Positions 8,969 to 17,204 of a stretch of 64,000 bases of DNA are shown in pieces (position 1 is the first letter of the stretch; the number at the start of each line of letters is the position of its first letter). The notes below the pieces were generated by a model. That model saw only the letters and a list, made by a program, of their open reading frames with translations. It ran no database searches and was not told the origin of the DNA. Source of the stretch: Photorhabdus thracensis (GTDB taxonomy: Bacteria; Pseudomonadota; Gammaproteobacteria; Enterobacterales; Enterobacteriaceae); the NCBI RefSeq assembly GCF_001010285.1, contig NZ_CP011104.1, positions 5,022,001 through 5,086,000 on the forward strand, written 5' to 3'. The position numbers were made by a program, and so were the translations under genes.

Positions 8969-9796
8969 ATGTCCAAATTACTATCAAAATATCATGCACC
9001 GGATCGGAATAAACGAACTCAACATATCACACCGGAATTTGCAAACTGGAAATATGTCCACTTCGATGTTTATGAGTTAACTACAGGTGAGAAAATCACA
9101 CTACCCGCATCAGAAAATGAAACCTGTCTGGTGCTGGTGGCAGGGAAAGCCACGGTTATCACGCCACATCAAAAATTTGAGCATATTGGTGATCGCATGG
9201 AGCCATTTGAACGCAAAAAGCCCTATGCCGTCTATATCACCGCGGGTGAATCTGTTGACGTTATTGCCGATACAGCTCTCGAACTGGCGGTGTGTCAGGC
9301 TCCGGGTAAAGGAAGCTACCCGACTCGCCTGATTACACCGCAGGATATTGATGCAGAAAAACGTGGGAGCGGCTTCAACCAACGCTATGTTCACAATATC
9401 CTGCCGGATAACAAACCTGCTGATAGCTTATTAGTGGTCGAAGTCTTTACCGACGAAGGCTGCACCAGCTCCTATCCCAGCCATAAACACGATACGGACA
9501 ATGAACCACAGGAAACCTATCTGGAGGAAACCTATTACCATCGCCTGAATCCATCACAGGGATTCTGTATGCAACGAGTCTATACCGATGACTATTCACT
9601 GGATGAATCAATGGCGGTTTATAACAAGGATGTGGTAATGGTTCCCAAAGGCTATCACCCCGTGGCAACCATTGCTGGTTATAACAACTACTATCTCAAT
9701 GTAATGGCGGGACCAACCCGCAAGTGGCTATTCACCTGGGAGAAAGACCATCAATGGGTTAACAGTGAAGAATATGCTTACAAGCATAAGAAATAA
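8969..9796 (+). CDS. iolB: 5-deoxy-glucuronate isomerase
   Basis: Cupin-fold isomerase that converts 5-deoxy-D-glucuronate to 5-dehydro-2-deoxygluconate, the IolC substrate. The 275-residue protein carries the metal-binding cluster SSYPSHKHDTDNEPQETYLEE (two His and a Glu) near 170-185 and a later His within VPKGYHPVATIAGYNNYYLNVMAGP. It is the last gene of the iol run; the leader-distal end of CRISPR array 1 begins only 43 bp after its stop, and no clear terminator is seen between them. The methylmalonate-semialdehyde dehydrogenase gene (iolA) needed to finish the pathway is not in the window. Confidence 0.94.
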   Translation: MSKLLSKYHAPDRNKRTQHITPEFANWKYVHFDVYELTTGEKITLPASENETCLVLVAGKATVITPHQKFEHIGDRMEPFERKKPYAVYITAGESVDVIADTALELAVCQAPGKGSYPTRLITPQDIDAEKRGSGFNQRYVHNILPDNKPADSLLVVEVFTDEGCTSSYPSHKHDTDNEPQETYLEETYYHRLNPSQGFCMQRVYTDDYSLDESMAVYNKDVVMVPKGYHPVATIAGYNNYYLNVMAGPTRKWLFTWEKDHQWVNSEEYAYKHKK

Positions 9797-9823
9797 CCTA
9801 TATCAAGCAAAATTAACTTTTTC

Positions 9824-9845
9824 TAGCGCGCTCAACTGGGCGCGC
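9824..9845. other. GC-rich hairpin at the distal end of array 1
   Basis: AGCGCGC and GCGCGCT pair around an eight-base loop that reads CCCAGTTGA-like on the minus strand, overlapping the first bases of the degenerate terminal repeat. On the minus strand it is followed by an A-run, not a T-run. Similar CCAGT-loop hairpins follow the terminal repeats at 26430-26460 and 15171-15194. Confidence 0.5.
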
Positions 9846-10708
9846 TGCTGCCTGTACGGCAGTGAACTGTTATCTTGCATATGCTTTAGAACTGCAAGCT
9901 TTCTAAGCTGCCTGTGCGGCAGTGAACAACTGGCTGCACTCGTCAAAGCGAAGCGAACAGTTTCTAAGCTGCCTGTGCGGCAGTGAACCAGAGATGAATA
10001 ATGTAGTAGCAAACCCATTTTTTCTAAGCTGCCTGTGCGGCAGTGAACGCCGCCGCTGTGACCCGCCGTTGTTACGTCGTTTCTAAGCTGCCTGTGCGGC
10101 AGTGAACGTTTAGAAGCCAGGAACAAAGGGGTCAAATTTTTTCTAAGCTGCCTGTGCGGCAGTGAACGTCAAATTACTGGCGGTCGTGCTGGTTATCCGT
10201 TTCTAAGCTGCCTGTGCGGCAGTGAACATAATATCTGTCACGCAAACCTTGCCATTTTGTTTCTAAGCTGCCTGTGCGGCAGTGAACAGATGGATTCATG
10301 TTCCTTCGGGGGCTTTGTTTTTCTAAGCTGCCTGTGCGGCAGTGAACTTACGTCTCCGTTGCAGTAACGGCATCTCACATTTCTAAGCTGCCTGTGCGGC
10401 AGTGAACACAACTCAGTGATAGAGTTGAATTGATTGCTATTTCTAAGCTGCCTGTGCGGCAGTGAACTATAGGGTTAGGGGAATCAGGAATCAGGTTAAT
10501 TTCTAAGCTGCCTGTGCGGCAGTGAACTGGACACCAAGATATTTCTAAGCTGCCTATGCTTTCTAAGCTGCCTGTGCGGCAGTGAACTGGTTCCAATTGC
10601 CGGACTGCTCGTGATTTCCGTTTCTAAGCTGCCTGTGCGGCAGTGAACGGGTAAAGACGGATTAGCGACTCAGGCAGGTTTTTCTAAGCTGCCTGTGCGG
10701 CAGTGAAC
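9840..10708 (-). CRISPR. Type I-F CRISPR array 1: 15 repeats, 14 spacers
   Basis: Direct repeats of 28 bp with spacers mostly of 32 bp (31-33) start at 9840, 9900, 9961, 10021, 10080, 10140, 10200 and on to 10681. Fourteen repeats are intact; that at 9840-9867 keeps only its last 20 bases and marks the leader-distal end. Read on the minus strand the repeat begins GTTCACTGCCGCACAGGCAG and ends CTTAGAAA, the I-F repeat recognised by Cas6f. The array follows cas6f in the same direction, with the leader at 10709-10838. The spacer at 10528-10559 contains 18 nt of repeat-like sequence. No identical spacers were seen by eye. Confidence 0.98.
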
Positions 10709-10838
10709 TGTTAAATACTAGCTTTAACCTACTGATTATTAAAGAGCATAGTTAAAAAAAGCGGAAAAAACCCTTTTTAGAAGCAGCGGCTAATCTCTTA
10801 AATAAATCAAAAGGTTATAATTAACCGCTAAAAAAGGG
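10709..10838 (-). promoter_or_regulatory. Leader of CRISPR array 1 with IHF site
   Basis: A/T-rich sequence between the first repeat and the cas6f stop. It aligns along its whole length with the regions beside array 2 (27979-28105) and the solo repeat (24595-24725): shared blocks include AAAGAGCATAG and AACCCTTTTTA, and AAAAAGGGTC next to the cas6f stop. A perfect IHF consensus (AATCAA-N4-TTA) lies at 10805-10817, 97 bp from the repeat. IHF bending of the leader during spacer integration is established for I-F systems. Confidence 0.8.
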
Positions 10839-11393
10839 TCAAAACCAGGGGATGGTAGCTGATGCACTTAATCCATAAGAACTAAAAACTCCTGGAGTTG
10901 GTCTGTCTTCTATTGGTCCCTGTTCGACAAACAACGGAAAGCTTTGCCCTGATGACAAACTCTTAAGACTCAGAAACGGTAAATCAGTACGTTGTTCTTT
11001 GCTTATTGGGATGCATTGCCGAGCTTGCTCCTCAGTTAACCACCTCTTTTTGATCGAACGACGACGAAGCCGCTCTGCGTTGCTTTTAACCTGTACCCGG
11101 CTAACACAACGATATTGAGTGTCTTGAGGTACTGGCTGACTATCGGTCACCTCCGTATAATCCCTGAGCCCTTTTAACCAAGGTAACGCTTGTAAATCCT
11201 GCAACGCTTCGCTTGAACCGTGAATCCTCAACGTGTTCCCCAACGATTTTCCCGCACGCGGAAAGCTGACACCAATCCGCCCATTGCCCACCTGCCCCAA
11301 GGCTCGATGCAGCTTAGCAAACAACGCATCCATAAGCGTTTGCGGGCTGAACTCAAGATCAGGAAGGACGCGGATTTCAAGGTAATAATCCAT
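10839..11393 (-). CDS. cas6f: CRISPR endoribonuclease Cas6f (Csy4)
   Basis: Cuts the pre-crRNA at the base of the repeat hairpin and stays bound to the 3' end of the mature crRNA in the I-F Cascade. The 184-residue protein resembles Pseudomonas Csy4 throughout: MDYYLEIRVLPDLEF start, the catalytic His in KLHRAL (about residue 29), RIGVSFP, the arginine-rich RNA-binding helix NAERLRRRSIKKRW near 105-118, and the C-terminal SYGLS...IPWF. It is the last cas gene, 9 bp after cas7f, and its stop codon overlaps the outer edge of the array 1 leader. All expected functional residues appear present. Confidence 0.96.
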   Translation of the reverse strand: MDYYLEIRVLPDLEFSPQTLMDALFAKLHRALGQVGNGRIGVSFPRAGKSLGNTLRIHGSSEALQDLQALPWLKGLRDYTEVTDSQPVPQDTQYRCVSRVQVKSNAERLRRRSIKKRWLTEEQARQCIPISKEQRTDLPFLSLKSLSSGQSFPLFVEQGPIEDRPTPGVFSSYGLSASATIPWF

Positions 11394-11402
11394 CGTATCC
11401 CC

Positions 11403-12419
11403 TTATTCACCTTTTTCACCAAAAACACCACCACGAATCAGAATCGCCATAACGTAGTGTTGTTGCTCTACTTCTGGTGCTTTTCCTTTGACAACCCAGT
11501 TATCCAGCAGAGTATAGAAATCCATTTTTACTTTAGGCTGACGATAAGCTTTACCCCGGCTGGTTACTGAACCATAGGGTTCAACAGCTATGGGGCCAAG
11601 AGCCAACTCAGATGCATCAGGATACCAAGTATCAATAGTGCGAAGCGCATTACCTACTTTCTGTGAGTGCAACGCAGCGATCTCGTTGACCTGATACAAC
11701 ACTTTGCTTTTTTTACTGTTGCTGTCGAGAACTAACTCTTGAGAAGGGAAAACTTCCTGACCACAGCCTAAGTGAACAAACGCTTCAACGTTAAAGAATG
11801 TTGATCCACTACCCGCCAACCCTTCCTCAATTTCGGCAGCAAGTTTAGCCAAGTTACCTTCTGCTTTACCGAATTCACGTAAACTAAAATCTTCGCTGTT
11901 AAAGGTCCACCATTCGCCACTTTTACCCTTCACACGAACCTTAATTTCTTCTGCGCCAACCCGGTTACGCCACAAGAACCGTCCATTAGCCAGATTTTCT
12001 GCATAACGTGCAGCAAGCGTTTTAAAACCATGCTCGGCAATGTAACCGTTAATTACATTTGCCAGTTCAGCCTGATAATCCTGATCATTACATACCGATG
12101 GCGTTGAAAGATTTCCTAAAACCCGTAATGTGAAGCTCACTTTCAATGTATCGGCATCAAAAGGCAATGCGGCAACATCGACACGTTGCAGGTTTGCTTT
12201 TTGAATTTCCGCATCCAGTTTAGCCGGGTCGCTGGTTAAAGCGTTTTTCAGGCGGTTGGAAATCGTCCCTCGGACAGCTTTTTCTTGAATAGCAATAGGT
12301 TGCCACTCTTGCGCTTTCCCCCACCCCTCCCAGTCTCCTGCAAACATGACAGCATCAGAATTAGAAAGTTTACGTTCAAACGCCAGTACAGAAGCCGTTT
12401 TAATGGTTGATTTAGACAT
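11403..12419 (-). CDS. csy3: Type I-F Cascade backbone protein Cas7f (Csy3)
   Basis: Forms the six-subunit backbone that coats the crRNA spacer in the I-F surveillance complex. The 338-residue protein has the family start [24 protein letters not shown] and the RGTISNRLK segment, with [11 protein letters not shown] in the middle. It lies between cas5f (23-bp gap) and cas6f (9-bp gap) on the same strand, with an AAAGGAT ribosome site. Length agrees with known Csy3 proteins (about 335-345). No truncation is visible. Confidence 0.95.
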   Translation of the reverse strand: MSKSTIKTASVLAFERKLSNSDAVMFAGDWEGWGKAQEWQPIAIQEKAVRGTISNRLKNALTSDPAKLDAEIQKANLQRVDVAALPFDADTLKVSFTLRVLGNLSTPSVCNDQDYQAELANVINGYIAEHGFKTLAARYAENLANGRFLWRNRVGAEEIKVRVKGKSGEWWTFNSEDFSLREFGKAEGNLAKLAAEIEEGLAGSGSTFFNVEAFVHLGCGQEVFPSQELVLDSNSKKSKVLYQVNEIAALHSQKVGNALRTIDTWYPDASELALGPIAVEPYGSVTSRGKAYRQPKVKMDFYTLLDNWVVKGKAPEVEQQHYVMAILIRGGVFGEKGE

Positions 12420-12442
12420 ATGAATATCCTTTTTTAAATTAA

Positions 12443-13405
12443 TCAGTCGATTCTTACTTTCTTATTGGGTTTGGATTGATGGGTAACAGACTGCTGATTG
12501 CAGCATCGGTAAACACCCTCTTGGTAATGATGACACCAAAGTAACTGGCGAATATCATTAATACGGTGTGGGCTTCTCCACTCACCTACCCCATAGATTG
12601 CTTCAACAAAACAAAATGGCGTATTAGGATCACGGGTTTTTTCTACTTTCCCTGCGGGATATAACGGCGATATAGCCTGATAACCTGTCATCAAAGGGAC
12701 TAAATATCCAGAACCGGGTTTGGGAACATATTCCCAATGTGCCGGGTCGCCAATTTCAGGTTGCTTATCTTCCTGAACAGGAATAGCCCGCATTTTGATG
12801 GCAGCAAAATCAAGCCAGGCGTCGATCAATTCGACCTGTGGGTTATCTTGTTTTAATGCATTGTAATGATCAGTTAACAGTTCAGAGCGATCCAACAGGG
12901 CAAACCCCGGCAACAGACGGCGCATTAACTTACGAGTTTCCTGTTCTTGCTGCGGAAAAGCAATAACATCTACTTTAGCAATTTCAGTGATAGTACCACC
13001 TGCTAGCCTCTGAGTTTGGCAGATCTCCCATAAATGTTTTTCTAAATCTCTAGCACCTTCGTCACCATTTTCAATTTCACCAAGGCACTCAATTAATAAA
13101 GAAACCGTCATATGCATTCGGCCTTCTTCATTAAATGCCGCCGTTTTTGCTTCTTTAGTTAACGGGTTTCGGGTTAACGCAAAAACTTTATCCCTAATAG
13201 GATCAGATTGATAAGCATGTAATTGGTGGTTATGGCAGATAACGCCGCAATTTTCTAGTCTTAAATCATGGTTCTGCTGTAATTTACGTGAAAGTGCATG
13301 AGTAAACCCAAGAAAATGGGTGATTGCTGGAAAACCATAGGTTAAACCTGCAATCGCATTCGCGTTTTCCACTTTAACATGGCGCAAAACAATTAGATAA
13401 CTCAT
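12443..13405 (-). CDS. csy2: Type I-F Cascade protein Cas5f (Csy2)
   Basis: Binds the 5' handle of the crRNA together with Cas8f in the I-F complex. The 320-residue protein starts [41 protein letters not shown], characteristic of Csy2, and has [19 protein letters not shown] and the [15 protein letters not shown] segment toward the C-terminus. Its ATG overlaps the TGA of cas8f (ATGA at 13402-13405), indicating translational coupling. Length is in the family range. Confidence 0.95.
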   Translation of the reverse strand: MSYLIVLRHVKVENANAIAGLTYGFPAITHFLGFTHALSRKLQQNHDLRLENCGVICHNHQLHAYQSDPIRDKVFALTRNPLTKEAKTAAFNEEGRMHMTVSLLIECLGEIENGDEGARDLEKHLWEICQTQRLAGGTITEIAKVDVIAFPQQEQETRKLMRRLLPGFALLDRSELLTDHYNALKQDNPQVELIDAWLDFAAIKMRAIPVQEDKQPEIGDPAHWEYVPKPGSGYLVPLMTGYQAISPLYPAGKVEKTRDPNTPFCFVEAIYGVGEWRSPHRINDIRQLLWCHHYQEGVYRCCNQQSVTHQSKPNKKVRID

Positions 13406-14751
13406 GGTATCACCTCCGGTAATTCATCCTCAAATTCACGTAACCGTTTCTTAAACTCAGAAACCCACTCACGACGTTCAGGTAATTCCATTTCCAATCG
13501 CTCATGCTTCAAACTCTGGTTCAGCCAATAACTAAAATCTGCGGCTATTTCTTTTTTCCAATCGCCACCTTCACGTTCAAATCGGAATTCTTTATCTAGT
13601 TGGCAACGATAAGGATCAAGCCAAAGCTGTTGAGCACGTTTTAACTCACAATCATCACTGGCACTCCAACCTTTAAGCTCAAACAGATTTTGTATACCAG
13701 CAACATAGTTAAACAAAATATCAATAATTTGATCGACAAATTCCTGACGGAGTTTTCTGATTTTTCTATTATTCTCGATATCTTGAACAACGAATAAGTA
13801 TTGCCGCATCTTTCCGATAGTTTCACGAGCTAATGAGACAAACTCACTACGCCGATCAAAAATGGACCTGCGCTCCATAGGAGGTTTGGTAATATTTAGC
13901 CAATTGGGAGAAGCACAAGATAAAAGCCAAGTGCTCCCACCTCGTACACTGTTAAGGTAAGATATATTTTGCGGCTTAGTTCCACCTATATTCTGTACAG
14001 CAGTACTAAGATAAATAACTCTAGCTTCAGGATGCCAGTATTCTTCTTTCTTCGCCTTATTAATTTCTTTAGATGACTCACCAAAACGGGCTTCGATAAT
14101 ATGCTGATGTATTGCATTCGCCAACGATGAAGAAAAAAGCGGGCTTAATAAATGATATTCACCGGGGCTGACGGGGAAATAGAGTTGTTTTGCCAGTTTA
14201 TGTGAAGAAAGTGTTTCATCTGACAAAACTTGTCGGAATCCGTTAATCCACCGCTCAAGTTGTTGCTCGTTTTCCGCCAGCTCAGCCAGTGCCGTATAAT
14301 CCTCCCGATTCAGACACTCTACCAATGAATCTTTCTGGTATTCTGTTTGCAATAATTTTGCAACATCAAGAGCCGCGGCATTTCCTACAGCATCTATTGC
14401 TGGTTTATTCAAAGCGGTAATAGAAAGATATTCAATATTTTCTTTTCCGCTTGCTGATGTTGCAAAAATACTACTGCCTTTTGCATCGCTATGAGTAAAT
14501 TTCAAAGCATGCGTTACCAAGCTAATTTGTTTTGCCCGATTTGCGGCATCATCCAGCCAATTTCTTACCTCAAAACGTTCTTCCAATTCTTTGAGCTGTT
14601 CGGCAATCTCTTGTTGAGCAACAGAGATCTCCTCTGCTGAGGTTAACTTCGCCAGTTTCTTTTCCGCCTCTTTATCAAAAGCCTCCAGCTTTGACTGCTT
14701 ACGACTTTCGATATAATCGACAATAAATCGGCTCAATCCATTTTCATTCAT
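13402..14751 (-). CDS. csy1: Type I-F Cascade large subunit Cas8f (Csy1)
   Basis: Large subunit that recognises the CC protospacer-adjacent motif and helps recruit Cas2-3. The 449-residue protein shows the Csy1 pattern [19 protein letters not shown] at the N-terminus, [16 protein letters not shown] near 90, and [27 protein letters not shown] near 265-290. Length is typical (about 430-450). In most I-F operons this gene directly follows cas2-3; here 5.4 kb of mobile and decayed DNA intervenes, so csy1-cas6f must have a promoter in the AT-rich 14752-15088 region or in the insertion. Confidence 0.94.
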   Translation of the reverse strand: MNENGLSRFIVDYIESRKQSKLEAFDKEAEKKLAKLTSAEEISVAQQEIAEQLKELEERFEVRNWLDDAANRAKQISLVTHALKFTHSDAKGSSIFATSASGKENIEYLSITALNKPAIDAVGNAAALDVAKLLQTEYQKDSLVECLNREDYTALAELAENEQQLERWINGFRQVLSDETLSSHKLAKQLYFPVSPGEYHLLSPLFSSSLANAIHQHIIEARFGESSKEINKAKKEEYWHPEARVIYLSTAVQNIGGTKPQNISYLNSVRGGSTWLLSCASPNWLNITKPPMERRSIFDRRSEFVSLARETIGKMRQYLFVVQDIENNRKIRKLRQEFVDQIIDILFNYVAGIQNLFELKGWSASDDCELKRAQQLWLDPYRCQLDKEFRFEREGGDWKKEIAADFSYWLNQSLKHERLEMELPERREWVSEFKKRLREFEDELPEVIP

Positions 14752-15088
14752 AGGCTTTTACCTACCTTATCAAAATGATTATCCAGGTGCCCGCTAAATT
14801 TAGCGCAAAAAAATGCTTTGGTACATCATCAACCAATAAATATCTTCAACCCTGACTATCATCCCATGAGAAGCAAAGTATCAAGACATCCAATCATCAA
14901 TGGTTATTCATAAGATAGTTTATTTCTTCAAGAGTTCAACTTATTGTTAAAAAAATGCAATCCCACCTTTCCACTGAGTCTATGTATTGACTCCCAACTT
15001 CGGTGCAAAATAATATTTAATATAAATACTTTTGAAGGAAAATATAAAATTTTTATGTAGAATTTAATCCTCTAGACATTTATAAGTT
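14752..15088. other. AT-rich gap upstream of csy1
   Basis: No gene is visible. It is the only native-looking sequence upstream of csy1 before the relic array and ISAs1 copy, and so probably carries the promoter of the csy1-csy2-csy3-cas6f transcript (minus strand). No leader-like block matching the three CRISPR leaders was found here. Confidence 0.4.
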
Positions 15089-15174
15089 AAAAACTGCCGT
15101 ACAGGTAGCTTAGAAATATTTTTATGTCTATTACCTTAAGACAAAAACCAACTGCCGCGCAGGCAGCTTAGGCA
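15089..15174 (+). CRISPR. Relic two-repeat I-F CRISPR on the opposite strand
   Basis: Two degenerate repeats, 15089-15116 and 15147-15174, are read in the standard direction on the plus strand, opposite to arrays 1 and 2. The first matches the I-F repeat over ACTGCCGTACAGG-AGCTTAGAAA with one change; the second keeps ACTGCCG-GCAGGCAGCTTAG. The spacer between them is 30 bp, two shorter than usual. A hairpin (15171-15194) follows the second repeat, as at the distal ends of the other arrays. It lies 337 bp from the csy1 start, next to an ISAs1 insertion, and is probably the decayed end of a former array. Confidence 0.75.
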
Positions 15175-15194
15175 GCGCCGCCCAGTGCGCTGCC
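15171..15194. other. Hairpin at the end of the relic array
   Basis: GGCAGCGC pairs perfectly with GCGCTGCC around CGCCCAGT. The stem starts inside the last degenerate repeat and its end overlaps the ISAs1 target duplication, so the hairpin was present before the insertion. The CCAGT loop is shared with the distal hairpins of arrays 1 and 2. Confidence 0.55.
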
Positions 15195-15200
15195 ATACAC

Positions 15201-16432
15201 CAGGGCACGAGCATACTTTGACTGCTATTCATCCAAAGAAAACTCTTGCCCGATAATCATCGCACCAACCCGCTTTTTTAAGCTTGTTCCTTTGGCTCGG
15301 TGCCCCGCAATCGCATTGTTTGACCAGATTCAGGACGATACGACGGAATAAGGCCAGATTCTCAACTGCACCCTCCAGAACAATTCGTGAATCATCTTCT
15401 TTAAAGACCACATCAAGAATATAGTGCTGGGTATTTTCAATCCGCCAATGCTGGCGAATATAATATCCCAGTGATTTATGCTTGGGCGAAAGGGAACTCA
15501 CATAATAAGACGTGTCCACCGTTCCTTTGCCATTTTGTGTCCGGTGACGTTCTACGGCGATAATGCTACGAATGGTCGGCCATTTCTCGATTAATTCTGC
15601 CGTAAATTGGGGCTTTAACTGAAACACATAACGCTCTTCACGCCGGCCATGGGCTTCTTGCTTAACTTCCGTGATAATTTTTTCTTTACCGGCATCAAAC
15701 ACCGCCTGAAATTGCGATTGGACGGCTTCCCACAGATGGGGTTGATTTTTTTTCACCTGAACCACGACATGGGCTTTCTTTTCGCTGATTTTTTCCAGCG
15801 TTTGGCGCTGACAATGCAAAGCATCCAGCGTGACGATGCTGCCTTTCAGGTCAAGGATATCCAACATCTGCCGCACGATACTGATTTCCCCGTTTTTCGT
15901 GGCAGTGGCTTTCTGGCTCAGGACTAATCCTTGTTCCGTATCATATGCCGTGACCAGTTGGACGGCGTTTTGCTTTTCATTACGGTAGGCGCGTCGCAGA
16001 ACTTTTCCATCGAAGGCAATGACCGGTTTCCCTGCCTGTTCACGTTGTTCATTGATCCAGTTGAGCAAAGCCTCCAACAGCGAATCAAGTTCAATAGCGC
16101 GCACAATTCTGGCAACCGTGTGTCGGCATGGTATTCCACTGAGAAAGGGGCGATATTTTTTCAGCCACGTAATTTTGGCCCGACCATAAGTTTCAATATC
16201 TTGCCAACCTTCAGCGCCAGCGAGAATGGCGCTGATGACAAGAAAAATAACATCAATCAGCTCGTATTGACGATTGATGTCAGAACGAGTTTCTTTCACA
16301 ACGGTTAAATGTTCAATCAGGGTCTGGTTCGGATTCATGGGCGAGTATTAAAAAGAAAAATAAGGAGAATGAGATCATATAATTACGGTTCATTCAAGGG
16401 GGGGGGGGGTAAAAAAGTATGCTCGCGCCCTG
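15201..16432 (-). mobile_element. ISAs1-family insertion sequence, copy 1 (1232 bp)
   Basis: Complete element bounded by inverted repeats: left CAGGGCACGAGCATACTTT; right, on the other strand, CAGGGCGCGAGCATACTTT. It is flanked by a 9-bp direct duplication GCCATACAC at 15192-15200 and 16433-16441, so it arrived by simple transposition. A run of 12 G occurs near its right end (16398-16409). Confidence 0.92.
15229..16338 (-). CDS. ISAs1-family transposase (DDE)
   Basis: Transposase of the IS in which it lies, 369 residues. The DDE triad regions of the ISAs1 group are present: VIAFDGKVLRRAY (first Asp), IVTLDALHCQRQT (second Asp) and HWRIENTQHYILDVVFKEDDSR (Glu). The N-terminal part has the DUF4338-like/ISAs1 pattern (RRQYELIDVIFLVISAILAGAEGWQDIE). 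The gene fills nearly the whole element, is uninterrupted and could be active. It runs in the same direction as the cas genes, between cas2-3 and csy1. Confidence 0.92.
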   Translation of the reverse strand: MNPNQTLIEHLTVVKETRSDINRQYELIDVIFLVISAILAGAEGWQDIETYGRAKITWLKKYRPFLSGIPCRHTVARIVRAIELDSLLEALLNWINEQREQAGKPVIAFDGKVLRRAYRNEKQNAVQLVTAYDTEQGLVLSQKATATKNGEISIVRQMLDILDLKGSIVTLDALHCQRQTLEKISEKKAHVVVQVKKNQPHLWEAVQSQFQAVFDAGKEKIITEVKQEAHGRREERYVFQLKPQFTAELIEKWPTIRSIIAVERHRTQNGKGTVDTSYYVSSLSPKHKSLGYYIRQHWRIENTQHYILDVVFKEDDSRIVLEGAVENLALFRRIVLNLVKQCDCGAPSQRNKLKKAGWCDDYRARVFFG

Positions 16433-16441
16433 GCCATACAC

Positions 16442-16849
16442 ATCCATTACAAACTACCAATATCTTTATAAAATCCCTGTCTATAGCGACAAAATATATA
16501 CACCTTCCGACCTCTTATCATATTCAACTCATTATGAGAAACGTTTGCACAATTTAGCCAGATGACAAAAAATAAAACATACCCCAAAAACCTCCCCATC
16601 CCCTTCATTCCCTATCTCCTCATTCGAATATGCTCATGGAACCAAATCAAAGTGATTACTTTTTGATCTTTATAGACATGGGAGACACCATAAATCAATG
16701 ATTTTTTAAATTTTTTACATATGAAAAATTTTAAAAATACATATAAATAGGTTAAATAAAATATCAAAGCACCAATGAATAGAATTTTGAAATGCCAAGA
16801 GGGACCCATTCTAAGCGCCTCTTGTTTTGAATTTCTCTAATGACCTTAT
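16442..16849. other. Intergenic DNA between ISAs1 copy 1 and a decayed antitoxin gene
   Basis: AT-rich sequence without a credible gene. A 65-codon minus-strand frame (16612-16809) with a hydrophobic stretch has no family resemblance and no good ribosome site, so it is not called. Confidence 0.4.
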
Positions 16850-17166
16850 GTGTGGGCCTTAACCCACCGTAATCTGAACAGGTTTCCTTTATACGGGTTA
16901 ACATATTAACCAATACGTTAATGGTGAATTTACTTACCATTTTTTTCACAACATCAGATACTTTTGGTCGAGAAACGTGCAACATCGTTGCGACTTCAGT
17001 TTGTTTCATTCATTAACCGTTCTTTGATTTGCAGTATGTTTTCTATTTCTCGTAAAGAGGTTACATGAAGTTGTTGAGCCTCTTGTTCAGTAAAACCTAA
17101 TTCAGAAAATATATTATGTCCGGCTGGAGTTACCCTACGAATTTCAGTGTCAATTTTAGTGGTCAT
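16850..17166 (-). pseudogene. Decayed HTH (XRE/HigA-type) antitoxin gene
   Basis: Two frames together match the COG5606-type antitoxin with a helix-turn-helix. The first, from the ATG at 17166, reads TTKIDTEIRRVTPAGHNIFSELGF...EIENILQIKERLMNE and stops near 17000; the second continues KQTEVATMLHVSRPKVSDVVKKMVSKFTINVLVNMLTRI. Compared with the family, about ten residues between the halves are missing and the frame is shifted, and the C-terminus runs into unrelated sequence. The partner toxin (RelE/HigB type) would lie upstream, where ISAs1 copy 2 sits 29 bp away; none is recognisable. Confidence 0.7.
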
Positions 17167-17204
17167 TTGATATTTCTCCGTTGCGGGATAACTACGTTGT
17201 ATCG

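Noticed and set aside
9824-9845. Intrinsic terminator between iolB and array 1
   Set aside because: The hairpin has no T-run on its 3' side in either direction.
9803-10596. Open frames across CRISPR array 1 on the minus strand with repeated HCRTGSLE-type peptides
   Set aside because: They are translations of the CRISPR repeat and spacers, without ribosome sites.
16612-16809. A 65-residue minus-strand frame with a hydrophobic segment
   Set aside because: No ribosome site or family, and it overlaps the tail of the decayed antitoxin; too weak to call.
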